Assembly (NCBI RefSeq): GCF_014654615.1
Contig: NZ_BNBB01000015.1
Span: 102,931 to 166,930, forward strand
Direction: 5' to 3'
DNA: 64,000 nt
From: Streptosporangium violaceochromogenes
Lineage (GTDB): Bacteria; Actinomycetota; Actinomycetes; Streptosporangiales; Streptosporangiaceae
Shown: piece by piece, positions 38,719 through 46,556 of the stretch
How the letters are laid out: each line of letters opens with the position of its first letter
Position numbering within the stretch: position 1 is the first letter of the stretch
Program-made: the position numbers and the translations under genes
The notes under the pieces: generated by a model
Seen by the model: the letters and a program-made list of their open reading frames with translations, nothing else
Told to the model about the DNA's origin: nothing
Database searches by the model: none

Positions 38719-40044
38719 TCAAAGCTCCGCCGACCTTCCCAGCACCCGGTCGAGGTGGGCGTTGCGGAACCGTTCCCCGGGGTCCACCTCGGCGCGCACC
38801 CGCCGGAAGTCGTCCATCCGGGGGAAGCGGTCGCGCAGCGTCTCCAAGGTGCGGGTGTGCACCTTGCCCCAGTGGGGGCGCCCCCCGGCTCCCACCGCGA
38901 TCGACTCGAACACGTCGAAGTACTCGTGGTACGGCATGCCGGCGAACTGCTGGGCCGAGACGTAGACCGTCTCCCTGCCGTAGGCCGGCGACAGCCAGAT
39001 GTCGTCGGCCGCCGAGACGCGCACCTCCACGGGGAACATCACCGGATGGCGCAGCCTGGGCACGGCCGCGCGCAGGGCGTCGAAGACGTGCCGCAGCGCG
39101 CCGAACGGGAGGGCGTACTCGCACTCGACGAAGCGGACCCGGCGCCTGGTCGTCAGCACCCGGTGGGAGCGGTCGCTGTAGGACAGGCGGGAGGCCAGGG
39201 CGGAGCAGGCGCGGCTGAGCCGCCCGGTGGCGTGCGGCAGGGCGCGGGCCGTCCGGCAGACGAGCCCGAACGCCGTGTTCTCCATGAGGTCGCGCTCGAA
39301 CCGGCGCCGGATCCGGCCGAGCGGCGCGACGGGCGCGCCGGGCGGCAGGCGGTTGTAGCGCTTGACGATCCCCTGCCGGCTGTAGGGGAACCAGTACAGG
39401 TCCAGGTGATCGTTGTCGGAGGCGTACTGGGGAAAACGCTCCATCATCTGATCCAGCGGCTCGGGGTACTCCTCGGCCGCCAGCGCGAAGGCGGGCTCGC
39501 ACCGCAGGGTCACGGTGGTGATCACCCCGAGGGCTCCGAGGCCGACCCTGGCGGCGGCGAAGAGGTCGGGCCGGTGCCTGTCGGAGCAGGTCGTGACGGT
39601 GCCGTCGGCCAGGACCATCTCGATCTCGCGCACCTGCGTGGGCATCCCGCCGATCCGGCGGCCCGTTCCGTGCGTGCCGGTGGAGATGGCCCCCGCGATG
39701 GTCTGCCGGTCGATGTCGCCGAGGTTGGTCAGCGCCAGGCCCAGGCCGTCGAGCGCGGCGTTCAGCCGGTGCAGCGGGGTACCCGACCTGACGGTGACCG
39801 TGCCGGCCGCCAGGTCGGCGCTCTGCACGCCGCTCCAGCCGGACAGATCCACGGCGACGTCGCCCGTCGCCGCCAGGGCCGTGCTCGAATGCCCGGCCCC
39901 CCGCGGGCGCAGCCGCCGGCCGGTCCGCTCGGCGTGCTTGACCGCGTTGACGATCTCGGCGACGTCCCGCGGCCTGAAGGTGACGGCGGGGGCGCACGTG
40001 ACGGTCCGGGACCAGTTGCTCCAGAGGGGGGATGAACGTGCCAT
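38719..40044 (-). CDS. FAD-linked oxidase of the gulonolactone/alditol oxidase family
   Basis: 441 residues. N-terminal FAD domain with RPRGAGHSSTALAATGDVAV (His52 at the position usually covalently bound to FAD), GDIDRQTIAGAISTGTHGTG, and a C-terminal ALO domain ending GGRPHWGKVHTRTL; the HWGK motif is diagnostic of aldonolactone/alditol oxidases. These enzymes oxidise a sugar-like hydroxyl with O2, giving H2O2. In a cyclitol cluster an inositol- or sugar-like substrate is plausible. ATG at 40044 has only a weak ribosome site. Leftward operon, third gene. Confidence 0.9.
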   Translation of the reverse strand: MARSSPLWSNWSRTVTCAPAVTFRPRDVAEIVNAVKHAERTGRRLRPRGAGHSSTALAATGDVAVDLSGWSGVQSADLAAGTVTVRSGTPLHRLNAALDGLGLALTNLGDIDRQTIAGAISTGTHGTGRRIGGMPTQVREIEMVLADGTVTTCSDRHRPDLFAAARVGLGALGVITTVTLRCEPAFALAAEEYPEPLDQMMERFPQYASDNDHLDLYWFPYSRQGIVKRYNRLPPGAPVAPLGRIRRRFERDLMENTAFGLVCRTARALPHATGRLSRACSALASRLSYSDRSHRVLTTRRRVRFVECEYALPFGALRHVFDALRAAVPRLRHPVMFPVEVRVSAADDIWLSPAYGRETVYVSAQQFAGMPYHEYFDVFESIAVGAGGRPHWGKVHTRTLETLRDRFPRMDDFRRVRAEVDPGERFRNAHLDRVLGRSAEL

Positions 40045-40086
40045 CAGCGTACGGTCACCGCCCGCCCCGGCGGGCGCCCGGCGGTG

Positions 40087-41328
40087 TCACCCCTCATCGG
40101 GGCTCTCCAGGAGGGAACGCAGGCGAGGGGCGGACTCGTCGAGGTCGAGCCCGGCCGGCAGGCCCAGGGCCCGCCGCCCGAGGTACTGGCGTGTGGCCAG
40201 GGGGGTGGGCGGGTGGAAACGTACGGCCTGGGCGTCGCGCCAGAGCCGTTCCAGCCGCCCGTCACGGGCGTAGGAGCTGCCGCCGCAGGCTTCGGAGAAC
40301 GCCTCGATCGCGGCCGGCACGACGCGCACCGACTGCTGTTTCACGCCGAGCGCCGCCGCGAGCAGCCCTCGCGGATCGGCCCCGGCGTCCATCCGGGCGG
40401 CCAGCCCGGCGCAGGCGGCCTCAAGGTTGAGCAGGGCGGCGACGTGCTCGCCGAGCAGGCCCTGGAAGCTCGGCAGCCCCGCCCGGTTCGTTCCAAGGTG
40501 GTTGATGCGAAGGCGCCGGAGCATCGCGGCGGTCTCCTCGACGGCGGTCTGGGCGAGCCCGGCGTACACGGCCGTCGAGGTGAGGCAGAACCAGATCAGG
40601 CCGACCGCGACCAGTTCGTCGTCCTCGTCGCCCACCGGCGCGCGGTGGAACACCAGGGGGTCGGGGATCGAGCAGCGGTCCAGGACGAGGGTGTCGGAGG
40701 AGGAGCCGCGCATGCCCAGGGTGTCCCACGTCCTCTCCGCGCGGACCCCGTCGGCCTTGGCCGGCACCACCGCGTTGAGGACCTCGGCCGGCTCGCCGTC
40801 CGTCTGCATGTGCAGCAGGACGAGGTCGGCCTGGCCGGCGAGGGAGCACGGCGTCTTGCGGCCGGAGACCTCCCAGCCTCCCTCGGTCCGCCGGGCCCGG
40901 AGGTTGGACCTGCTCACCGACCCCCCGAGGCCGGGTTCGGCGAACGCCGCCGCCAGCAGGCGCCGCTGGGTGGCGATGGACTCCATCAGCAGCCACGAGG
41001 TGTCCTGGCGGCGGCGCCAGTGCTCGGCCATCAGCCCGACGGCGGAGAGGTGCATGTTCAGGGCGATGGCCAGGCCGGGGTCGCTCGCGCCCAGCGCGCG
41101 CTGGGCGGCGCAGCACTCCAGGAGCCCGGCCCCGGCCCCGTGGAACCGTTCGGGAACCGGCAGCCCGAGGAGGCTGGTCTCCCTCAGAAGCTCCAGGCTC
41201 TCCCGGGCGAGCTCCCCCGACCGGTCGGCCTGGGGAGCGGCGCGGCGCACCGCGCTCAGCACCTCCGGCGGAACCGTCTTGCCGATGTCCGGCCACAGCT
41301 CCGAGACCGCCTCGGAGTAGGCGCTCAC
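40087..41328 (-). CDS. Acyl-CoA-dehydrogenase-like flavoprotein
   Basis: 413 residues from a GTG at 41328 that overlaps the preceding stop (GTGA). ACAD pattern: N-terminal helices, LGASDPGLAIALNMHLSAVG, AAFAEPGLGGSVSRSN (flavin contact), GWEVSGRKTPCSLAGQADLV, DTLGMRGSSSDTLVLDRCSI, and C-terminal helices with YARDGRLERLWRDAQAVRFH. Proteins of this divergent group act as amine or acyl dehydrogenases, nitroso-forming or hydroxylating flavoenzymes. The catalytic base cannot be assigned by eye. No carrier protein or acyl-CoA ligase is nearby, so an acyl-CoA substrate is not assured. Confidence 0.82.
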   Translation of the reverse strand: MSAYSEAVSELWPDIGKTVPPEVLSAVRRAAPQADRSGELARESLELLRETSLLGLPVPERFHGAGAGLLECCAAQRALGASDPGLAIALNMHLSAVGLMAEHWRRRQDTSWLLMESIATQRRLLAAAFAEPGLGGSVSRSNLRARRTEGGWEVSGRKTPCSLAGQADLVLLHMQTDGEPAEVLNAVVPAKADGVRAERTWDTLGMRGSSSDTLVLDRCSIPDPLVFHRAPVGDEDDELVAVGLIWFCLTSTAVYAGLAQTAVEETAAMLRRLRINHLGTNRAGLPSFQGLLGEHVAALLNLEAACAGLAARMDAGADPRGLLAAALGVKQQSVRVVPAAIEAFSEACGGSSYARDGRLERLWRDAQAVRFHPPTPLATRQYLGRRALGLPAGLDLDESAPRLRSLLESPDEG

Positions 41329-41792
41329 CCCGCCTCCCCGGCGCCCGAGGCGGCGGGCGCCGGGCCCCTGCGGTTTTCGATGTGGCCGAGGATCGACCGC
41401 ATGTTCTCGCGGATCGCCTCGGCGGCGATGGCGTCGAGCATGTCGCCCAGCTCGGGGATGCCGATGTCGAACTCGACCTTCATCTCCACCAGTGAGCCCT
41501 CCGCGAGGGCCGTCACCTGCCAGTGGCCCGTGTAGAGGGCGAGGTCGCCCTCGGTCTGGGTGAAGTCGAGCCGCCGCCGCTCGTCGTCGATCAGCTCCTC
41601 TTCCGTCCAGGTCATGATGGAGCCCTTCAGGCGGGTGACCCACCGGCTCACCCGCCGGCCCGGCTCAAGCGCGAGGACCGTGACCTCGCGGACGTCCTCC
41701 ATGTACGTGGGGTATTCCTCGACGTCGACAAGGGCCTCCCACAGGACGCCGGCCGGCAGCGCGCTCCGATATTCCACGTCCACGAACGGCAT
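41325..41792 (-). CDS. SRPBCC (START-like) protein, cyclase/aromatase type
   Basis: 155 residues from the ATG at 41792. Opens with VEYRSALPAGVLWEALVDVE and YPTYMEDVREVTVL, the helix-grip start, and ends in the long C-terminal helix MLDAIAAEAIRENMRSILGH, as in polyketide cyclase/coenzyme Q-binding (COQ10-like) proteins. No polyketide synthase is present, so it may bind or cyclise a small hydrophobic intermediate. First gene of the leftward operon; the SARP-type promoter lies about 165 bp upstream. Confidence 0.85.
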   Translation of the reverse strand: MPFVDVEYRSALPAGVLWEALVDVEEYPTYMEDVREVTVLALEPGRRVSRWVTRLKGSIMTWTEEELIDDERRRLDFTQTEGDLALYTGHWQVTALAEGSLVEMKVEFDIGIPELGDMLDAIAAEAIRENMRSILGHIENRRGPAPAASGAGEAG

Positions 41793-41935
41793 TTCGCGTC
41801 GCCCCGTCTCTCTCGTAACCCCTGTCGGCTCCGGCCGCGCACCCACCGGCCCGCGGTGAAAGCCCGCGGCGAAACCGGGGTGGAGCACCCCCGCTTCCGC
41901 GGCGGACGTCTCATCCCGGGAGAAGCCGCCGGTCA

Positions 41936-41967
41936 TATTTGTCGGCAAAACCACATGCCGACAAATA
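41936..41967. promoter_or_regulatory. Long perfect palindrome (12-8-12) at the leftward transcription start
   Basis: Arms TATTTGTCGGCA (41936-41947) and TGCCGACAAATA (41956-41967) are perfect around an 8-nt spacer. On the minus strand it overlaps the -10 box and predicted transcription start of the leftward operon, so it may be an operator for a second regulator or a 5' mRNA hairpin. No TetR- or MarR-type gene is in the cluster. Confidence 0.7.
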
Positions 41968-41995
41968 ATAGAATCCCATCGCATGGATATCGCAT
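41965..41995 (-). promoter_or_regulatory. SARP-type promoter of the leftward operon
   Basis: On the minus strand: heptamer ATGCGAT (41995-41989), 4-bp spacer ATCC, second ATGCGAT (41984-41978), 7 bp, then -10 box TATTAT (41970-41965). Direct heptamers with 11-bp periodicity, ending about 8 bp upstream of the -10, are the established SARP-binding architecture (ActII-ORF4, DnrI). The -35 is poor, as expected for an activator-dependent promoter. The cluster's own SARP at 30279 is the obvious candidate. Confidence 0.7.
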
Positions 41996-42137
41996 GCTTT
42001 TTGCCTCAATTCTGCATGAGAGGTGAGGCGTCCCGTGTTCTCGCTGCTCAGGACCCACGAACCGACACACGGAGAGCCGGAATTAACACACGGGGATCAA
42101 TAAATCAAGCGTTGATCTGATCAAATCTTCCGGGCTA

Positions 42138-42166
42138 TTGTGCGCCCAGCGACACAAGCTTAAAAT
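42138..42166 (+). promoter_or_regulatory. Sigma-70 promoter of the rightward operon
   Basis: TTGTGC (42138-42143), exactly 17 bp, TAAAAT (42161-42166), about 125 bp upstream of the Gfo/Idh/MocA start. An overlapping alternative is TTGATC at 42112 with TATTGT at 42136. Between 42095 and 42124 the hexamer GATCAA recurs as direct and inverted copies, possible operator half-sites. Confidence 0.6.
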
Positions 42167-42292
42167 AGAGTAAATATTTATTCTCAGGACATACGCCGTG
42201 ATGCGGCGGAGGAAAAGAGGGGTGACGGCCGGCAGGCCGGGCGCCCGGCGGCCAAGGACACGAGTCACTGAGGAACACGGGAGGATGCGGCA

Positions 42293-43297
42293 ATGCGCGC
42301 CGCCCTGATCGGTACCGGCTTCGGAGAACAGCACCTTTCGTGGCTTACCAAATGCCCTCAGGTCGAATTGGACTCGGTCGTCTACGCCACGAACCGGGAG
42401 CGCGCCGAGCGGCTCGCCCGCCGCTTCGGAGCGGCGAAGGTCAGCGACGACGCGGCCGACGCCACGGACGGCCCGTCCGACCTCGTGATCGTCGCCTCCC
42501 CCGTCTTCCTGCACGCCGAGCACGCGGCACGGGCCCTGTCCAACGGCAAGTCGGTGGTCTGCGAAAAACCCCTGGCGCTCACGACCGCGCAGGCGCAGGC
42601 GCTGTGCTCGGCGGCGAGGGAGCACGACGCCGCGACCATGGTCATGTTCCAGTGGCGCTTCCACCCCGCCCTCCAGACCCTGCGCGACGCCCTGAGGGAG
42701 GGACGGCTGGGACGGCCGGTCTGCGCCGACCTCCAGTTCCACCACGACTTCCTGGCCGGGGAGCCGACCCCCTTCCCCTGGCGCCACACACCCGGTCAGG
42801 CGGGCGCGGGCGCCTTCGCCGACATGGGGGTTCACCTGTTCGACCTGCTCCGGTGGCTCACCGGCGAGGAGTTCCACGTCGCCGGCACGCTCTCCTCGAC
42901 CCTGTGGGCATCGCGGCGCTCGGCGTCGGGAACCGTCGCCGGAAACACCGAGGACACCGGGGCGGCCCTGCTGCGGGCGGACTCGGGGTTCCCGGCGACC
43001 GTCTCCGTCTCCCGGGTGACCGGCGGCCGGCGGAGCCTGCGCGTCTCCCTGTCCGGCGACGCGGGCTCGGCGTGGGCGGACGTGTGCCCGGAGACGACGG
43101 CCGCCTCGCTCGCGTCGTCGGTGCCCGGCCTCCAGGGGGCCTGGGCGCCCGGCTCGCTGCGCAACCCCTACCTGGATTTCCTCGCGCCCGTGAGCGGGAC
43201 CGCGGGTTCGCACGTACCCGATTTCTCCGCCGGCCTGGCGGCCCAGCGTCTTCTCGACGCCGTACGGATGAGCGAAGTTGCACCTGTCGGTCAGTAG
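42293..43297 (+). CDS. Gfo/Idh/MocA oxidoreductase, inositol-dehydrogenase-like
   Basis: 334 residues. N-terminal Rossmann domain (RAALIGTGFGEQHLSWL), the family lysine motif VVCEKPLALTTAQ near 88-100, and the catalytic Asp-His region FADMGVHLFDLLRWLTG near 181-197. The family oxidises or reduces hydroxyls of sugars and inositols with NAD(P). Next to an inositol-phosphate synthase homologue, oxidation of a cyclitol to an inosose is the natural guess, as for Hyg17 in hygromycin A. First gene of the rightward operon. Confidence 0.88.
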   Translation: MRAALIGTGFGEQHLSWLTKCPQVELDSVVYATNRERAERLARRFGAAKVSDDAADATDGPSDLVIVASPVFLHAEHAARALSNGKSVVCEKPLALTTAQAQALCSAAREHDAATMVMFQWRFHPALQTLRDALREGRLGRPVCADLQFHHDFLAGEPTPFPWRHTPGQAGAGAFADMGVHLFDLLRWLTGEEFHVAGTLSSTLWASRRSASGTVAGNTEDTGAALLRADSGFPATVSVSRVTGGRRSLRVSLSGDAGSAWADVCPETTAASLASSVPGLQGAWAPGSLRNPYLDFLAPVSGTAGSHVPDFSAGLAAQRLLDAVRMSEVAPVGQ

Positions 43298-43310
43298 CGA
43301 AAGGATCTCT

Positions 43311-44366
43311 ATGCCTTCTCCGGCGCGGGTGGCTGTCGCTGGTGTGGGGAACAACGTCTCCGCACTGGCGCAGGGAATCCGGTACTACGCCGATCTCGGC
43401 GCGCAGGGCGTCCCCGAACACGCCTTCCCGGGCGTGCGCCGTCCACGCATCGGCGGTCTCGCGGTGCACGACGTGGACCTGGTGGCGGCCTACGACGTCC
43501 AGCCGGAGAAGGTCGGGCGCGACCTGGCGGACGCGATCTTCCAGGCGCCCAACAACTACCCGCGCCTGGACGTGGAGGTCCCGCGCGGCGTCGTCGTCGA
43601 GCCGGGCATCGCGACCGAGGAGGAGGCCCGGGAGGGGATCGGGCGGATCACCGAGTCCCTCCGCGCCTCGGCCGCCGAGGTGTTCCTGTACTCCCTGCCC
43701 ACGGGCATGCAGTGGGCGGCGTCGGCCTACGCCGAGGCGGCCCTCGCCGCGGGCGCCGCCTTCGTGAACTGCACCCCCGAAACCGTCGGGCGCGACCAGG
43801 AGATGCTGGGCCGCTACGTCTCGGCCGGCGCCCCGCTCCTCGGCGACGACCTGGCCAGCCACTTCGGCACCTCCATCCTCCACCGCGCGATCCTCGCCCT
43901 CTTCGCCGAACGCGGGATCACCCTGGAGAGCTCCTACCAGCTCAACCTCGGCGGGAACGAGGACTTCAGGAACCTGCGCGAGCGGGGCTCGTCCAAACGG
44001 GAGTCCAAACTGAACGCGCTGGCCCAGGAGGGCGTGCCGCTGGACAAGGTCGACGTCGTCCCCTCCGCCGGGTACGTCCCCCTGCTCCACGACAACAAGG
44101 TCGCCTACGTCAACGTCGAGGGCGTCGGCTGGGCGGCGACCCCGGTGAGCCTGGACCTGAAACTGCGGGTCCAGGACTCCAGCAACGCCGCCGGCGTCAT
44201 CATCGACCTCGTCCGCATCGCCGCCGCCGCCAGGCGCACCGGCGACAAGGGGTTCATCACGGCGGCCGCGGCGCTGCTGAAGTCCCCGCCGGGCGGCCAC
44301 TCGGTCTACACCGGCCAGGAGATCTTCGCGAGCTTCCACGCCCTCGCGCGGACCGGTACCGCATGA
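43311..44366 (+). CDS. Myo-inositol-1-phosphate synthase homologue
   Basis: 351 residues from the ATG at 43311 (AAAGGA 7 nt upstream). NAD-dependent isomerase/cyclase that converts glucose-6-phosphate to inositol phosphate. Motifs: VAVAGVGNNVSALAQGI, FVNCTPETVG, GDDLASHFGTSILHRAI, YQLNLGGNEDFRNL and RVQDSSNAAGVIIDLVRIA. It resembles the short actinobacterial Ino1 form, yet as a cluster member it is probably a dedicated paralogue. Hygromycin A uses such an enzyme for its aminocyclitol; aristeromycin uses a homologue to make a five-membered carbocycle. Either ring is possible here. Overlaps the SDR gene by 4 nt. Confidence 0.9.
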   Translation: MPSPARVAVAGVGNNVSALAQGIRYYADLGAQGVPEHAFPGVRRPRIGGLAVHDVDLVAAYDVQPEKVGRDLADAIFQAPNNYPRLDVEVPRGVVVEPGIATEEEAREGIGRITESLRASAAEVFLYSLPTGMQWAASAYAEAALAAGAAFVNCTPETVGRDQEMLGRYVSAGAPLLGDDLASHFGTSILHRAILALFAERGITLESSYQLNLGGNEDFRNLRERGSSKRESKLNALAQEGVPLDKVDVVPSAGYVPLLHDNKVAYVNVEGVGWAATPVSLDLKLRVQDSSNAAGVIIDLVRIAAAARRTGDKGFITAAAALLKSPPGGHSVYTGQEIFASFHALARTGTA

Positions 44367-45136
44367 CGCGGGAGCGCGACCGGCCGCCCGGCGCCGGATG
44401 GGCGCTGGTCACCGGCGCGAGCCGGGGCATCGGGCAGGCGGTCGCCGAGTACCTGGCCGGAGCCGGATACGACCTGATCCTGTGGGCCCGCACGGCCGAG
44501 GACCTGGAGAAGGTCCGCTCCCGGCTCGCCTTCCACGGCCGCGAGATCCGGATCGCCGCCGTCGACGTGGCCGACCCGGCGCGGGTCGAGGAGGCCGCGG
44601 CCACCTCGTTCGCCGGCGTCGAGGCCCTGCGGGCGGTGGTGGTCAACGCCGGCGGAGGGACGTGGAACACGATCGAGTCGATCTCCGCGGACGAGTGGCG
44701 CTCGGTCCTCGGCCCCAACCTCGACGGCGCCTTCCACACGCTGAAGGCCACGGTGCCCCTGCTGCGCGCGTGCCCGGGAGCCCAGATCGTCGGGGTGGCC
44801 TCCGACTCCTCCCTCCACTCCTTCGCGCGGCGTGGCGCCTACTGCGCGTCGAAGGCGGGCCTGCTGTCCCTGCTGGAGACGGCCCGCCGCGAGCTGAGAG
44901 AGCACGACGTGCGGGTGACCGCGGTGCTGCCCAGCCGGGTCGACTCCTACTTCAGGGGAAAACAGCCCGGCCGCCGCCCCGAGGCCATGTCCCTCGCCGA
45001 GATCGGCGAGGTGATCGGCGCGCTGTTCGCGCTGCCGCCGCGCGTGGAGGTGCGGGAGATCCACCTGGCGGCGCTGACGACGCCGTTCGGCCCCTACCTC
45101 GAACAGATGAAGGAAATGAAAGAAGAGGAGCGATGA
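44363..45136 (+). CDS. SDR family oxidoreductase
   Basis: 257 residues, ATG overlapping the previous stop. Complete SDR signature: VTGASRGIGQAVAEYLAGAG, NAGGGTWNTIE, catalytic Ser in GVASDSSLHSF and YCASKAGLLSL (Tyr, Lys). Unlike the SDR at 32469, all catalytic residues are present. Likely oxidises or reduces a ring hydroxyl or ketone of the cyclitol intermediate. ATGA coupling to the Rid gene downstream. Confidence 0.9.
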   Translation: MTRERDRPPGAGWALVTGASRGIGQAVAEYLAGAGYDLILWARTAEDLEKVRSRLAFHGREIRIAAVDVADPARVEEAAATSFAGVEALRAVVVNAGGGTWNTIESISADEWRSVLGPNLDGAFHTLKATVPLLRACPGAQIVGVASDSSLHSFARRGAYCASKAGLLSLLETARRELREHDVRVTAVLPSRVDSYFRGKQPGRRPEAMSLAEIGEVIGALFALPPRVEVREIHLAALTTPFGPYLEQMKEMKEEER

Positions 45137-45573
45137 TCGAGACGTCCGGGCGGCCCTCCGCGATCCGGCCACCCCACCACACCTTGCCGATCGGCCGCTA
45201 CTCTCCCGCCGTGAGCGTCCCCCTGGACGGCGAGCGGACGCTGGTGTTCATCAGCGGCCAGGTCGCGGGCGACGCGCAGGGCCGGACACTCGGCGCCGGC
45301 GACCCCGCCCGGCAGACCGAGGCGGTCTTCGAGCTGATGTCCGAGATCCTCAAGGAGGCCGGCGGCAGCCTGGCCGATCTGGTGAGCGTGGTGATCTACC
45401 TGGCCGACATGGCGCACCTGGCCGCTGTCTCCGAGGTGCGCAACCGTGTCCTGTCCGAACCTCCCCCCGCCAGCACCCTGGTCGAGGTCGCGCGCCTGGC
45501 GGTCGCCGGGCACCTGGTCGAGATCTCCGGGGTCGCCGTGGTGGAGGCGCCTCGCAACGGGAGGGCGGCATGA
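45133..45573 (+). CDS. RidA/YjgF/UK114 family protein
   Basis: 146 residues. Rid fold: IGRYSPAVSV at the start, LVFISGQVAGDAQGRTLGAG, DPARQTEAVFELMSEILKEA, LVSVVIYLADMAHLAAV and ASTLVEVARLAVAGHLVEIS. RidA hydrolyses reactive enamine/imine intermediates. The catalytic Arg of E. coli RidA (in PARSCVEV) aligns with Ser in PASTLVEV, so this member probably belongs to a non-deaminase Rid subgroup and may do other ring or imine chemistry. Overlaps both neighbours by 4 nt. Confidence 0.88.
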   Translation: MIETSGRPSAIRPPHHTLPIGRYSPAVSVPLDGERTLVFISGQVAGDAQGRTLGAGDPARQTEAVFELMSEILKEAGGSLADLVSVVIYLADMAHLAAVSEVRNRVLSEPPPASTLVEVARLAVAGHLVEISGVAVVEAPRNGRAA

Positions 45574-46556
45574 GACCCACCGCCGAGGACGTGCTGGCCG
45601 GCAAGAAGGTGCTCGTCGTGGGCAGCCTCAACCTGGACCACCACCTGAGGACGGACGGCGAGCCCTCCGACGACGGGACGGCGCGCGTCGTCTCCTACTC
45701 GACCGCGGGCGGAGGCCACGCCGGCAACGGCGCGACCGCCCTGGCCCGGCTCGGATGCGATGTGTCGATCTTCACCGTCGTGGGCGCCGACTCCGACGGC
45801 GACCGGCTGCTGGACGAGCTCGCCGGCGCGGGGATCCAGACCGGCCTGGCCGTCCGGATGGAGACGGCGACGACGGGGCAGGTCTTCATCCCCGCCTTCC
45901 CCACGCGCCACTACATGCTGATGTTCCGCGGCGCCACCGACGCCTGGCCGCCCGAGACCTGCGACACCGTCCCCTTCGCCGGCTTCGACGCCGTGCTCCT
46001 GTTCGATCCGGCGCCGGCCGTACTGCCGGGCGTCGTCGCGGGGGCCCGGGCGGCGGGCGTTCCGGTGTACTGGAACCCCGGCGGCCTGCGCTCCCCCGCC
46101 GACGGGGTGCTCACCACCGCGGCCCAGGTGCGCCGGCTGCTGGTGAACAGGGCGGAGTTCGTCCAGCTCTTCGGCGTCTCCCCCAGCCCGCTCAGCGCCT
46201 CGACCGTCTGCCGCCGCCACCGGATCCGCCAGCTCGTCGTGACCCTCGGCGCGGAGGGGGCGATGGCGGTGGACGGCACCTCGGTGTGGACCGTGGGGGC
46301 ACGCCCGGCCCAGGTCGTGTCCCCCGCCGGGGCCGGCGACGCCTTCGCCGCGGCCAGCACCGCCGCCGACCTGGTGGGCGAGGGAATCGGCGGCGCCCTC
46401 CAGTGGGGCGTGGCGGCGGGCGGGCACGCCGTCACGACACCGGGCACCCGCGACGATTCGCTGACCCTGAAGTGGCTCCTCGACGCCGTCGCGACGCGCC
46501 GGGAACGGCACACCTCCTTCGCCCCGGCCCCCGGGAAGAGAAAGGAGAGACGATGA
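45570..46556 (+). CDS. PfkB-family carbohydrate kinase
   Basis: 328 residues. Ribokinase fold: VLVVGSLNLDHHLRTDG, the substrate Gly pair in STAGGGHAGNGATALARLG, VGADSDGDRLLDELAGAGI, and the catalytic anion hole SPAGAGDAFAAAST (Asp257 general base). Phosphorylates a sugar or cyclitol hydroxyl. Follows GGGAGGGCGGC. With MIPS and monophosphatase homologues in the same cluster, the pathway likely passes through several phosphorylated intermediates. Confidence 0.9.
   Translation: MRPTAEDVLAGKKVLVVGSLNLDHHLRTDGEPSDDGTARVVSYSTAGGGHAGNGATALARLGCDVSIFTVVGADSDGDRLLDELAGAGIQTGLAVRMETATTGQVFIPAFPTRHYMLMFRGATDAWPPETCDTVPFAGFDAVLLFDPAPAVLPGVVAGARAAGVPVYWNPGGLRSPADGVLTTAAQVRRLLVNRAEFVQLFGVSPSPLSASTVCRRHRIRQLVVTLGAEGAMAVDGTSVWTVGARPAQVVSPAGAGDAFAAASTAADLVGEGIGGALQWGVAAGGHAVTTPGTRDDSLTLKWLLDAVATRRERHTSFAPAPGKRKERR

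Noticed and set aside
41325..41792. Aromatic polyketide cluster suggested by the cyclase-like SRPBCC protein
   Set aside because: No ketosynthase, acyl carrier protein or chain-length factor occurs anywhere in the window.
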